Shown piece after piece: positions 49,725 to 61,896 of a stretch of 64,000 nt of DNA. The notes beneath the pieces are model-generated. The model ran no database searches and was not told the origin of the DNA. It saw only the letters and a program-made list of their open reading frames with translations. Where the stretch lies: contig JAIWNF010000001.1 in assembly GCA_025093555.1 (NCBI GenBank), positions 744,001-808,000 of the forward strand, written 5' to 3'. The DNA comes from Circinella umbellata (Eukaryota > Mucoromycota > Mucoromycetes > Mucorales > Lichtheimiaceae). The translations under genes were made by a program, and so were the position numbers. Each line of letters opens with the position of its first letter. Within the stretch, counting starts at the first letter, position 1.

Positions 49725-51629
49725 GTTGTTGATTCTTTAATTATATATATATGTATATAATAAAAAAGGGTGTTTTCAAAGTCTCCAAGCTTTAAATTTA
49801 CAAGAATCTCAAAGAAATTTGCATCTCAACATATTTGTGATTCAGTTTTGTAATCCCTAATGTTGCAAAAAAAAAAAAAAAAAACTGACTATAAATTTGA
49901 TTTACACTCGATTTTCAGTTCCCACTGCACTCACTCTGATCGTTGTAAAATCTTCTTTCTGCAATCAAACTTGGCAAGAAGGGTAGGATCAGATTCTAAA
50001 AGTTTTGTATTAAATAAGTGAATTTCATTGTCCAAAGCAAAAGTGTCAATTGGAATTTTTTTATCCCATTATTGTTTTCAATCAATTTTTTCAGCTCTTG
50101 TGATCTTGACATAAGCCCCACATAATCGATCAATACCAAACAGACTTCATGTTGTGCAGATTGTAAATAATGAAGCATATCTGTAGAGAATTAATAATAG
50201 AGCGAGTTCAACTTTATATGTTTTCATCTATATTGGCTTGCCTTGAGTATCTCCATTTATATTGTTTCATTTTGTTATTATAGATTTATCAGTTATATAG
50301 TATCTCTTTCACTGAATGGAGTGGTTGCAAAACTCGAAAAAGAGACACATTGTCTGCTTGCCAAGGAGCGATTCTGCAAGTTGTCCACCATTTTCTGCAT
50401 AGATCAATGATGATAATAATAAATATTAGAAAATAAAAATAAATAAAAATATAATATATTAATATTAATTTTAAAAAAGAAAATAATTTTTTTTTCACAA
50501 TTAATAATATATTATGTATCAATTAATAATTATTTTTATATTATATTAGTTGTATATAATAGATTTAGTAAATATATTTGTTGACTCTTCTGCAAAACCC
50601 TTCAGTGAAAATTAGGTTGTCAGATTCAATAATTTTTTTTCTTTTAAAAAATTAAATAAAAAAAGCACCTTGTAAGTTTTGATAACTTATAAGGTTTAGG
50701 ATAATAAATGTTGCTCATAAGCTTCACCCTCTTTTCAAATTTATCATTTAAAGAGGACTTTGCAAGCATATCCTACTATTTCACACCCATTTTGCTTTAA
50801 ATTCTTGATTGACTCCTGATATAATGGCACAAATTGGCAAATTGCCAATTTCATGTCATCTACTAAGAAAATGGCTTAGCAAAATACTTTAATTATACCA
50901 ACATTTAAGCTTACCATGAAATTGTTCATCTATAAAATAATAAGATCCTCCTTGAATATTATCTTTTCCTTCTTCTTAGACTCTTAAGAAGGATAAATGA
51001 GCATTCAAATACCATCTTGTGAAAGATAACACTAACTTATTTTCAAATATGGCTGTATGCTTTTTGACCATATCATATACATCCTTGGTGGATACTGATT
51101 CTATATCATAAATATTGGGGTTGTGAGGCTCTTCAGGCTGGTATACTTCATTTATGAATAGCATCACTTGAATTTCGGTTTTTATAATAGGAAGAGTTGG
51201 GAATTTATTCTTTTTTCTATTAGAAAACATAAGTAATCATAGCTTATGGGATTTAATCTTTTTTCTTTTTGAACTTTTATCTGGAGTATCACTAGAACGC
51301 AAGTATGTGCAATATGTCAATGGGGTCACTAGAAATCCTCTGTCTTGAAACAAGTATTGGTTGTTTGGGATCAACATTGTAACAGATTTCAAAATCACCA
51401 AGCTCTTCAATTTTCTTTTCACATTTTTTGGCATTTTTGACTGAATAATCAACATAAAAAAGCATACATATTGCTTGATTTCGTGTTATAATCATGATAA
51501 TCATTGCTTGGCAGCAAAAAGCAGAAGATTTTTTCTGTTGTTACCAGATGACTGCCAGATGGATGCCAGATGGTGGCCAATCAGCATTTCAATTGCTAGA
51601 TCCTCTATGGCTAATGAGCGTTATAGGTA
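49725..51629. other. Fragmentary minus-strand open frames, unrecognised
   Basis: Between the LINE and the TIR element lie several short minus-strand frames that could be pieces of one decayed gene. These include 51504-51237 (C-rich, CEKKIEELGDFEICYNVD), 51230-50976 (INEVYQPEEPHNPNIYDIESV), 50522-50289 (RKWWTTCRIAPWQADNVSLF) and 50178-49996 (SAQHEVCLVLIDYVGLM). They read like protein but are broken and match no family I can name. A multicopy element gene or lineage-specific pseudogene is possible. Confidence 0.35.
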
Positions 51630-52873
51630 CCCCCCCTTCTTGCGCTTCCAAAAAGGGATATTCGGCGTTTAAAATTAGTTCAGTAAGAAGCTAGACATCG
51701 AAAGTTATATATGGTATTAGAACTCATATGCACGTACAACTATTGGTGTCTAAGATATAAGCATTTAAAGCAAGGAGATACCACTTTTTGAGAAGCTAAT
51801 TTTTTCATAGAAGATACATATGACATGATTTTAATCTTTACATACTCTAATCACATTAAGCTATTATAATAAAAACTGTAACTATTTGACTATCAATAAA
51901 TTTGTATTGTTTTTACTATTGCTTTTTTTCTAGGATATCCTTAATAATTGTGTAGTACTCTTTAGTAATTATAATACATTATAGTAATAACTTGTTTATT
52001 TGTATATTATCCCAATCTTCTATAGTATTGCAAATATATATTTCTTAAATAATATTGTAAGTATATATTACTATTTCTACATAGATAAATTAAAAGTATT
52101 ATTTTGATGTTAAAATTGAAGTTTGTGGTCTTATTATTAGTAGGTGAACAACAATATTATATAGAATAGTACCTTATATTATTAAAGTAGATAACTTGTT
52201 TATACCTACTACTACTTATAAGTGTATAGATAAATTGTGGTATTTATTGCAATAGAAAAAGAGCTTTTTATTACTAGCTGAAATGCACTTGGTCATTATT
52301 AAAGTTAGATAAATTGAAGTTGATGGCCACTATGTACTTCTATTCTTCTATATTGCAAAGGAAGCTTTACATATAAACTATAATAAAAGAAGCAATATTA
52401 TAAAGTAGATAGTACTACAAAAAAGTATACTAAATTACCATCACAAGTATTGTTGTAAAGATTCTTTTACTGCAGGTTGTATTATACAGACGAATCAATT
52501 ATGCTGATCTTGCTTAGTCCTGAGTGTTGTCCAACTACATACTGCTATAAAATTACCAAGTGTGTTTTAGAAAGAGTACAGTAGTAGCAAAAACAATATA
52601 GATTAATTAGTAGTTAAATAGTTCGAAGTTTTAATATAATAGCTCAATACGATTTGATTATATAAAAAGTTAAAATCATATTATATCATCTTCTATGAGA
52701 AAATTAGCTTTTGAATTTTTGAATTTTTGGTTTTCTCAAAAGGCGCTTATATCTCAGCCACCAATAGTTGTACGCGCATACGAATTATACCATATATAAC
52801 TTTCAATGTCTAGCTTCTTACTAGACTGTTGTTAAGCTCCGCATATCCTTTTTTCGAAGCGCAAGAAGGGGGG
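51630..52873. mobile_element. 1.24-kb element with long terminal inverted repeats
   Basis: The left end begins CCCCCCTTCTTGCGCTTC (51631 on). The right end finishes with its reverse complement (to 52873) with one mismatch. The similarity continues inward for roughly 250 bases on each side, for example AGAAGCTAGACAT and GTACAACTATTGGTG in inverted copies. The centre has no transposase ORF. This looks like a non-autonomous (MITE-like) DNA transposon. No clear target-site duplication was found, so the superfamily is undecided. Confidence 0.75.
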
Positions 52874-53330
52874 ATTTGGCTGTTGCTAGTAATAAGTCCT
52901 CGTTTCTTATAAAAAGTATAAGTCTTCTCACACAAAAACATTGAAGACCTTAAGAAAAGGTTCACAAAAGTTTAGTACATTGTTTTAACATATACATTTA
53001 AAATATTTATACTTTATTCTTTTTTGAAGAGGAAGAAGAAAAGGTTTAGAGAAGATAAAAGTGTGAATAATAAAAAAATTGTCAATGATAAAAATGTTCT
53101 ATGTTGTTTTGTCATAGCCTACTGGATTTTTTTTTTAGATACATAAATCATTTCGAAAGCAGATGACGTTTTTAAATATAGTGGTTAAAAATCGATCTGG
53201 TACATCGTTCAAGGGGACATTGTAAAAGCTTTATTTGCAAAAGAAAAAGCATTATGCAAAAAAGAATTAAAGTGTGCAAAATCCATGAGTGAAATGCGCA
53301 AAAGTAGTTTAAAAATCCAGTACTGTGATC
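52874..53330. other. Spacer between TIR element and right LINE copy
   Basis: About 460 AT-rich bases. A plus-strand frame near 53210-53330 (DIVKALFAKEKALCKKELKC) is Lys-rich and open but short, and cannot be assigned. Confidence 0.3.
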
Positions 53331-54290
53331 TATAACAGCTGCTGGAACAAGCTATATGCCAAGTCTCCAATTGCAAACCTTCTTCCTCAACCATATTGTG
53401 ATATTTCCCACATACAACTTAAATCAATTCTATGTAAACATCTGAACGACAACCTTGATCACATACATTCAACAGCACCCCATAATGTCAAACCTTTAAC
53501 TTGCCATCATCCTACATAAACTGGGTGTCGACCTCATAATGTGGCTTCCTATCTCCAATAAAGAAAGAATCCAATGTATCTGAAGGCATCTCGGTTGACT
53601 ACCAGGTGTCCATAGCAAAACATGTTCGAGATATACTACATACTGTTCTACCAAAAAACACGCTATTCAATGCCTCCACATACATCACCGATTAAAAGTC
53701 GCAGGACAACATGATGACCCAATTTCACATATATTTAATCAACTACCAAAAAGGCGCCCTACCTCAACCAGGAAAAAACAATACCTCAGTACCATTTGGC
53801 CAACTGTGTGTAAAATACTTGCAGAACTCGATGCATATAATCATCCTGGTAGTGATCTACGACAGCACTATGACGATTCTTCTGGGCAGGCTCATAATCA
53901 AATGGCTCAATCCTTCCTCTGCAGCAGAGTAAGTATATTCTGGACTCCCTTACTGATTCCCCTATTTCTACTGCCTTATTTATACTATTTTCTCTCTTTT
54001 CTCTTTTATTACTATTCATCTTACTATTATTACTATTTTTCTTTTCTTAATTCTTCTTTGTCATTTCTTTCTTTCTGTTCCCTTTATTCTACGAATTCAC
54101 ATCACTAATAATATTACTTTACATTCCCCATCCTTATGATGGACTGGTCCTTTAACTTTTCCTCTCATTCTTTTCCTTGCTTCCGCATACAAGGCTTTCA
54201 TTTGTTTTTTAACTTTCTATATCTGTCTCGAACAAAAATGTCCGCCAAGGACGCTGTGTTCATTAGAGATGTAAAATAAAAACCAAAATT
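53331..54290 (+). mobile_element. 5'-truncated LINE copy, right (inverted relative to left)
   Basis: About 960 bases are homologous, in inverted orientation, to the 3' part of the left LINE (47543 to 45879, minus the 0.7-kb insertion). It encodes the same degenerate C-terminal peptide (MCKILAELDAYNHPGSDL, 53806 on) and ends at the same 3' point (ACCAAAATT). Homology begins abruptly at TATAACAGCTGCTGG. Starting inside the element while keeping the 3' end is the usual outcome of target-primed LINE insertion. Confidence 0.8.
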
Positions 54291-54564
54291 AAGATCTCGA
54301 CCCTCATTTTTGTACTACTCTCAAGACAAATCTCACCTTGCAAAAAGTAGTGTGTGACCCTATACAGTACAAATTCTACAAATATTAATGAAGAGGAAAT
54401 TATTAGAAATTGAATTAAGAAAAAGAATATGAATAAAACAAAAAGTCGTGCTACTGGATAATTGTTTCCCAATTCTATAAATCCACCCTGGAATATAGAT
54501 TACAATAGAAAGTTTGTTACACTCTACATGTATTTTTTGTCGAGTTAAAGAGCATGTGCAGCCG

Positions 54565-54859
54565 GGGCTGTAAATCATCTAGAGTTATAACTTTACAGCC
54601 CAATTTTTACAGCAAAGTGGTACAGCGATGGCTGTAACTTGGGCTTTAAAATAAAAGTCATCGACATCAAGGCTATAAAGTTACAGCCCGGACTTTCTCT
54701 GTATGAAGTAATTTTTTTCTCGTTCATCTAAAAATGAAATTAAACGCTGCTTGCAACATTACTGCTACAGAGTACATGCTCTTCATGAGATTAACGCTGT
54801 TTGAGATTGATGGATTCATTTTTATTCTTAATTTTTTACGAAGCGAAAAGTTACAGCCC
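54565..54859. repeat. Inverted TTACAGCCC / GGGCTGTAA motif cluster
   Basis: Exact copies at 54565-54573 (GGGCTGTAA) and at 54593-54601, 54681-54689 and 54851-54859 (TTACAGCCC), with near copies between (TTACAGC at about 54608; GGCTGTAA at about 54630). It may be a small palindromic MITE or a regulatory array. Confidence 0.55.
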
Positions 54860-56108
54860 GAAAATAAGTTTAAGGTTACAGTTTTTTTTAATACCATCCC
54901 TGCCCTTGCTCTTAGATACTAGAACTACTAACATCTGTTGGGGATTATTCTATTTGTAAATTATTTGTAAGCCATTTTTTAAACCTATTCATCGATGTGG
55001 TAAAAAAAAATAGCAATGTTGTGAAACACGGGAAGAAGTAAAGTTTATACTAAATTTCACACAGTTCATTTAATGCTGAGATAATGAAAAATCTAACGTT
55101 TTCTTTAATTAAAATTCATAAACAATCATTATTTGATTCTTTAAGGTAAAAAATAGGGTAATTGTTGTAATCAAATGCATAAAAAAGTACAAAACAGTAT
55201 ATAAGCCCATCTTTTCTCTTTCAATCTCTTTTAATTGATGTTATGATAGAGAAAAAGAGTTGTAAAGTGACAATATAAATCTATGTGTCAAACAAGGCGA
55301 AACCCGAGTTTGCTGACATCCCACTATAAACCAGTTTGGCATAATAGTTATACCCAGTGGTTTTAAATTCCCGCCTGAAATTTGAAACCTTGTTTACTTT
55401 TAATTATTGCAGATGAATTTCTATAATAAACTTTATTTGTTTCATAGGGTTATGATGTTACTGCTGTTCAAGTTTTCAATACTCTATAGAATAAGAGTTA
55501 TTGAGATGAAAACAATATGTAATTAAAGTATTAATTAATGATTCAAACACAAATGGTAATCTTTTGTTCTTTTTTTTTTTTTTTGATGATATCAAATGGG
55601 TGTTCTCTATAGGACAGACATCAGATAATGGTTACAAGAACGTATAATATAATTGCTGGAATGATTCGGGATAATTAGATAATTTTACTTTAAAGAAGGT
55701 TTAGAGAAGGTTTAGAGATGATTCAGCATCTTTCATACCGCCATTGAAGATGGACGGGAGCAGTTATTTGTGATCCAATAATATCATAGTATACAATTAC
55801 ATAAGATGACTAGGGTCGTTCATGGGAAAGCTTATTGGGAAAATTTGCTGATGAAGAAAAATAAAATTTCACACAGAAAAATCGATTTTATAGAAAACAA
55901 ATGAGTTAAACCTAGAAAGAATTCTTTTTTATATCATAACCTCATGTAAAACACTATCTATCACTCTTCCTATAATATTGTTCACACGTACCTAGACTAA
56001 AAATCATGAGCCTTTCTCGCTTTTCTGTAAAGAGCTCCCGCGGAAGTAATTGGTCGATAAACAAAAATAAAAATGCTGTCAAAATATAGTAAAAAAGGAA
56101 AAAAAAAG

Positions 56109-56120
56109 TATATATAAAAG
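56109..56120 (+). promoter_or_regulatory. TATA box of GH3 copy 4
   Basis: TATATATAAAAG lies about 96 bases before the ATG at 56205, equivalent to the element before copy 3. Confidence 0.6.
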
Positions 56121-56204
56121 AAGAGGATATGACTAAATTTGTTCAATCAATTTTATCACTACTACTTTTTCTTTTTTACTACATTTAATTTATTATACGT
56201 ATTC

Positions 56205-59200
56205 ATGATCTTTACTTCATTAACAACAATTGCTGTCTGCGCACTTGCAGTAGTTCAAGGTGCACCTACCAGTAATGAACGTAGTTGGGAAGAAGCTTAT
56301 GCCAAAGCAGAATCTGTTGTAAACCAAATGTCTCTTGAGCAAAAAGTGGGTCTTGCTACTGGTATGGGTTGGGAAAATACACTATGTGTTGGTCAAACTT
56401 TTGAATCCAAAAGTCCCGATTTCCCCTCATTGTGTCTTCAAGATGGTCCATTGGGTACTCGATTTGCTAGCAATGGTACCGCTGGTGTTTCTGGTATAAA
56501 TGCTGCCGCCACATTTGATCGTCAATTAATGCATAAACGTGCTGAGATTATTGGTAAAGAAAGTCGTGATAAAGGTGTCCATGCTCAACTTGGACCTTCT
56601 GTAGATATTTTCCGGGCACCTACGGGTGGAAGAGGTATGATTTAAGTTTTAACTCTTATTTTATTTCCTTAATTTCATACATTTGCTTTACTTCTTTGAG
56701 CAATTAAAATTTAATTAATATATCAATTAAAACGTTTTCAATGTGTTACCCGTATATAGGATGGGAAGCATTTGGTGAAGATCCATACCTTCAAGGTATC
56801 GCTGCTTCTGAATATGTTAAAGGTGTCCAAAGCCAAAATGTGGTATGTAACCCTCTGTTTATTTATTAATGATTGATATTACAACCAAATGAGAAAAGAA
56901 AAAGTACGTAATGAAAAATAACTTTAATATTTTTGATACAGATTGCTACAGCTAAGCATTTTCTTTTGAATAACCAAGAAACCAATCGTACTACAGTAAG
57001 ACTGGATACTCTTTTATTTTTATTTTTATAATGAAAATTTTATTCAAATATTCAGAGTAATAAACTGGGTACTCAACGTTCTATATACCATTTTGTGTTT
57101 ATTATTATCTTATAGTCGAATTCTGATACTGACGACCGTACACTTCATGAAATTTATGCATGGCCTTATGCACGTATGATCGAAGCTGGTCTTACATCAG
57201 TGATGTGTTCATACAATTTGTATGAAGATGTTCATACTTGCGAAAGTGATAAATTATTGAACCAAATCTTAAAGAAAGACTTGGACTTCAAGGGCTTTGT
57301 GATGAGTGATTGGTAATTACCTACAAATATGCGTGTCATGCAAATATCAAATGAATACCCGATATTAAAAATGCTATCTATGATTTTTTTAGGGGCGCTA
57401 CTCATTCCACTGTTGCATCAGTTAATGGTGGTTTGGATATGACAATGCCTGGTGATATCGTCATGGGTGATGGTCTTTCCTATTATGGTAAAAACTTGAC
57501 AGCCGCTGTCGAAAGAGGCGATGTTCCTGAAGAACGGGTAAGAATGAATTTAATTATTAATAAAATAAAATAAAATAAAAAGAAAAAAAATTCTAATAAT
57601 AATTCTATACTTTCAGGTCACTGATATGGCTTTACGTATTGCTGCAGCTCATTATAAGGTCGGCCAAGATAAGGTATGTACTAGTATGTTAAAAATCTAA
57701 CATTGAAAACGAAAAAGAAACGAGAAATGCATTTTTCATATATTAAAAATTCTATGAATTGTAATAATATTAGGACTTCCCTGAAATTTCACTCAAATCT
57801 TTCGATCGTGCAAATGAACCTGAAGTAGTCGTCACTTCCGATGAACATATTAAATTTGTTCGTGATATCGGTGCTGCTTCTCTTGTATTGTTATCCAATA
57901 ATGATAGTATTTTGCCTATTTCTTCAGAAAACCTTAACAAAATCGCAATTGTTGGTTCAGATGCTGGACCACCTTCGGTACCTTTGACTAGCAGTCTTAA
58001 TGAAGGAGAATGTTCAGATTTGGCTTGTAACGATGGAACGTAAGTTATTATATATATATATATATATAATTGTTTATTATGTAAAATCCAAAGATGAAAA
58101 AAAATATTTTTTTTCGAGCTAACTATTCTTTACATATTTTTTTTTCTGAAACAAATAGCTATGCTATGGTAAGAAATGGAATGATTTGCTGATAATATCT
58201 CTTTGTTTAAATATATCCATTAACAACAATGTTTACTTATGTTTTATTTTAAAGGGCTGGGGTTCAGGAAGTGTTGATTTCCCATATATTGTCACGGTAA
58301 GTAAATACATATGCTATTATTATTAATGCTCTAAAATTGTTACGTACAAATCTATTATGTAGTTAGTATATATAAATATCTAAAATATTTGTTCTTATCA
58401 ATTCTCATCAATTTATTTTATTCATTAGCCTACTGAAGGTATTAGTAAACGTGCTGGTGAATCAGTTGAAGTTGTTCACACTTACAATGATTGGGACACA
58501 GACGCTGCTGCAGAATTGGCAAAAGATGCCGATATTGCTTTTGTATTCTCCAAGGCTCCTGCTGGTGAAGAATATCTATTGGTTGATGGCAACAACGACC
58601 GTAAGAATATGACCTTATGGAACAATGGTGATAACTTGGTTAGTAAATCAATTTTGCTATGGCTCACTTTCATTTATTTAAACAACCTTAATATTTAACC
58701 TTTCATATATACAAACATATATTAGATCCAAGCTGTTGCTGACGCTAATAAGAATACAGTTGTTGTTATTCATTCTACTGGTCCAGTTCTTATGCCCTGG
58801 ATCGATCATGAAAATATTAAGGCTGTTGTTTGGCCTGGTCTTCCTGGTCAAGAAACTGGTAATTCTCTTGCCGATGTTCTTTTTGGTGATGTTAACCCAT
58901 CAGGTCGTCTTCCATACACAATTGCCAAGAATGAAGAAGATTATGCTGCCCATATATCTCCTGAATACAATATTGAATACACTGAAAAGCTTGCCTTAGG
59001 TTACCGTCACTTTGATGCGAATGATATCGAACCTCTCTTTGCTTTCGGCTATGGTCTTTCTTACTCTACCTTTGAATATGAAAAAATCAAGATCAATACT
59101 AATCGTGGTAAAGATGATATTTTGGCTACTGCTACAGCCTTTGTCAAGAACACCGGTGATGTTGATGGTGCCGAAGTACCTCAGGCCTATATTTCATTCC

Positions 59201-59415
59201 CTGAGTCTGCCGGAGAACCACCCAAAGTCCTTCGTGGTTTTGAACGTGTTTTTATTAAGGCTGGTCAACAAACCAAGGTCACTTTTGAATTCAAGAAGAT
59301 GGATCTTAGTATCTGGACCGAGGAATCTGGCTGGACCGTTCCTGAAGGCGAATATACTGTTCATGTTGGTTCAAGCAGCCGTGATATTCATCAAACTGCA
59401 ACATTTTCCTTGTGA
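56205..59415 (+). CDS. GH3 beta-glucosidase, copy 4 (secreted)
   Basis: A fourth GH3 gene, nearly identical to copy 3 in exons and introns. It has the same signal peptide (MIFTSLTTIAVCALAVVQG), the same exon pattern including the 10-nt microexon (58159-58168), the same nucleophile segment FVMSDWGATHS and the same C-terminal domain. The start is the ATG at 56205, aligned with copy 3; the frame is open further upstream but without another ATG. By eye I found only a handful of amino-acid changes, for example Ala to Val before NGGLDM, NNDG to NNDS, HISH to HISP, NTNC to NTNR and KKI to KKM. The stop is TGA rather than TAA. Both copies appear intact, so both could be active. Confidence 0.93.
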
Positions 59416-59939
59416 AAAATGTAATATAAAAGTCTACCCTATTTAAACATTGTTTATTAACATATAATACACTGAAATACCCCCTTAACTTCATGTATTT
59501 TTCTAAAACTTGTAATAAGGCCCAATAGAGCCATTGATAAAAACTTATTTTTTCGCTTAGCAAAAATAAAATTCCCATATATGCATTATTATTATCAAAA
59601 ATACAGTTTTTTCTCTTCCCATGTTATAAGTTTTATCAAATATAATAAAAATAATACTCTATTTCCCACCATCATTATTATCAATCCACATAAAAAAAAA
59701 GTCATCAGAATCACACGTTTTGGTATGTCTGTTCTATATTTCCTTTTTGTTTCCACAACACATGTTTCCATAATGGGCAAATGATCGGATATCTATGATA
59801 CGTTTTTGTTTTTTTTATGTTGCTACTTATTTTAAACAAGAAAAAAAAATTATGCCAGCAGTGTTATTATTGTATGTGTGTGTGAGTTTTTTTTTCGATT
59901 TATAATGGTGAAAATGGATTTACGAAAAAACTATTCTTT
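59416..59939. other. Convergent intergenic region, GH3 copy 4 and QCR2
   Basis: About 520 bases between convergent stops, shared by two 3' ends. It is diverged but recognisably related to the 3' flank of copy 3. No gene seen. Confidence 0.45.
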
Positions 59940-61896
59940 TTAAAGGGAGAGGGAGTCAGCATAGGGAATGTTATAAACATCACCCAAGGCAGCAGTTGTT
60001 GCCTTGCCGCTCAACAATTTTTCGGCAACCTAAAATAAATTGCATGTTAATATATATATACATATATCCTCTATTTATATTTTACACATATGAACAATAA
60101 AAAATCATTATTATTTACCTTGGCAACATCCGAAGCAGAAACTTGTTCAAGAGCATTGACAGCATCAGCAGCAGAGGTATACTTACCAGCAAGGAGGGCC
60201 TATTAATTAAGTAGTATTATATCAGCCTTTTTTTCTTCCAATTCTTTTGATTATTCCATACTAATTACGCAAATATAAATTCATAGCAGCCTCCCGATAG
60301 TTTTTTTTAACTCTATTTTTTTTTCTTTTCTTACCTGGGTACCAACAGTTTCCAAACGATCCAATCGGGTTTCGAAACCAGAGATGGCAGCGAATTTAGC
60401 TTGTGCAAGAGCACCGGCAAAGACTTGTTCAGAGACACCACCAGCAACAGCCTTCAATTGTTCAGCAGCAGCAGCGGCAGCGGAAGCAATACCAGAAGAG
60501 GAGGCAGAAGCATAGATACCAAAGAGACCAGCATCAGAGTAAGCGGCATTGAAAGCCTTCAATTCAGCACCTTCACCCAACTTGGCAGCAGCTTCACCGA
60601 GAAGACCAGCGGCAGCAGCCCATTGGACACGTTGTTCACCACCAAGAGCGAAACGAAGGACTTGAGCAGCAGCATATTCAGCAGAGTTGAGAGGAGCACC
60701 TTCGAAAGCAAGGATCAAATGACTCTTACCAGTGTCAGCTTCAATACGGGATTCACCACCAAAGTACTTGGCGGCGGGGACGGATGAAGAACCGGAAGGA
60801 GCGGTGATATAAGTTTCAGCGAACTTTTGAACGGTTTCCAAAGGAATACCGGCACCAACAAGGGCAATGTTACCAGTCTTGAAAAGTTCGGCAGCATAGC
60901 TCTTGACAGCAGCGTTGTTGACTTTGCTGGCAGCGCTGGCGAAGATAGAGTTACCGAGACCGTTACGGAAAGCGACGTTATGAGCAGCTTCAAAGACAGC
61001 AGCTTCAGCAGAAGCAGCAGCGTTGGCGGATTCAGCGGCAGTTTGTTGAGCAACGTCAGTGAATTCGTGCTCTTGGTACTTTTGGTTAGAGACAACATCA
61101 CCCAAAACTTCAGCGAATTGAGCACTAAAATAAATAGATCAAATGAATGAGGGAAAATAATCGATAATATATATATAAATATATGATTTTCCATTTTTGT
61201 TTTGTTTTTTCGTTTAGCCAAAAGTAGTTCTTATGCAATCCTCTCCTTATATATATTTATATATCCAATGCTTTTTCTATCCTTTTCGATTTTCTCCATT
61301 TCCAAATAAGATAACAAATAATAATTATTCTAATAAATAAATAAATAAATAAATAAATAAAAAACTCACGCATCACCGCTCAAGAATTCGGCAGAGTAGA
61401 CAATGGATTGTCGGGTCAAGTTGGCAGACAAAACACCACCAGCCAATTCAGTTTCACGAGTAATACGGAAAGCAGTACGGTTGGCATTGTTCTAAATTTG
61501 ATTTTTTTTTAGACAGGAAGAATCGTTTTATATATATCAAATAAATAATAAATAAATACGCGCAACTGATTATTTTTTTTTTATTTTTTTTTTCAATCTC
61601 GTATTAAAAAGTGAAATTCTGTAAAAAAAAATAAAAAAAAAAATTGAATGGTGTTATTTTTTTTTTTTACTCACCTTGAAACCATAGTTCTTCAAAAAGT
61701 GAGCAGCGCCCTTGGTAGATTCGAGACGCGAACCACCATTGACAACGACAGACAAACCAGCAGTAGGACCGGATTCTTCGATCGAAGCAACGGTAACACC
61801 ATTGGATGCTTTGCTGATTTGAGCGGCTGCGGTGGTGCTATAGGCCTTAGAGGCACTGCTGGGAATGGATGCAAAAACTCTGCGCGCGGCCAACAT
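59940..61896 (-). CDS. QCR2: Cytochrome bc1 complex core protein 2 (mitochondrial)
   Basis: Five exons join in frame to give 434 residues: 61896-61675, 61491-61370, 61124-60335, 60199-60119 and 60029-59940. The N-terminus MLAARRVFASIPSSASKAYST is a typical mitochondrial presequence. The body matches the M16-like core 2 subunit of ubiquinol-cytochrome c reductase: VASIEESGPTAGLSVVVNGGSR, FLKNYGFKNNANRTAFRI and ITRETELAGGVLSANLTRQ. There is no HxxEH zinc motif, as expected for core 2 rather than an active processing peptidase. Codon use is strongly biased, in line with high expression. The start codon opens the presequence. Confidence 0.93.

Larger units (their letters stand above)
54291..56204. 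other. Proximal 5' flank of GH3 copy 4
   Basis: About 1.9 kb without a gene. A cluster of TTACAGCCC/GGGCTGTAA motifs lies at 54565-54859. From about 55640 to the ATG it is homologous to the proximal flank of copy 3 (about 40850-41493), for example in the shared ATTCAGCATCTT and GATCCAATA blocks, though much diverged. The CCCC-rich cluster of copy 3 is absent. Confidence 0.5.

Noticed and set aside
56139..56204. N-terminal extension of GH3 copy 4
   Set aside because: The upstream frame starts from TTG, not ATG, and would put Tyr/Phe-rich sequence before the signal peptide. The ATG at 56205 aligns with copy 3.
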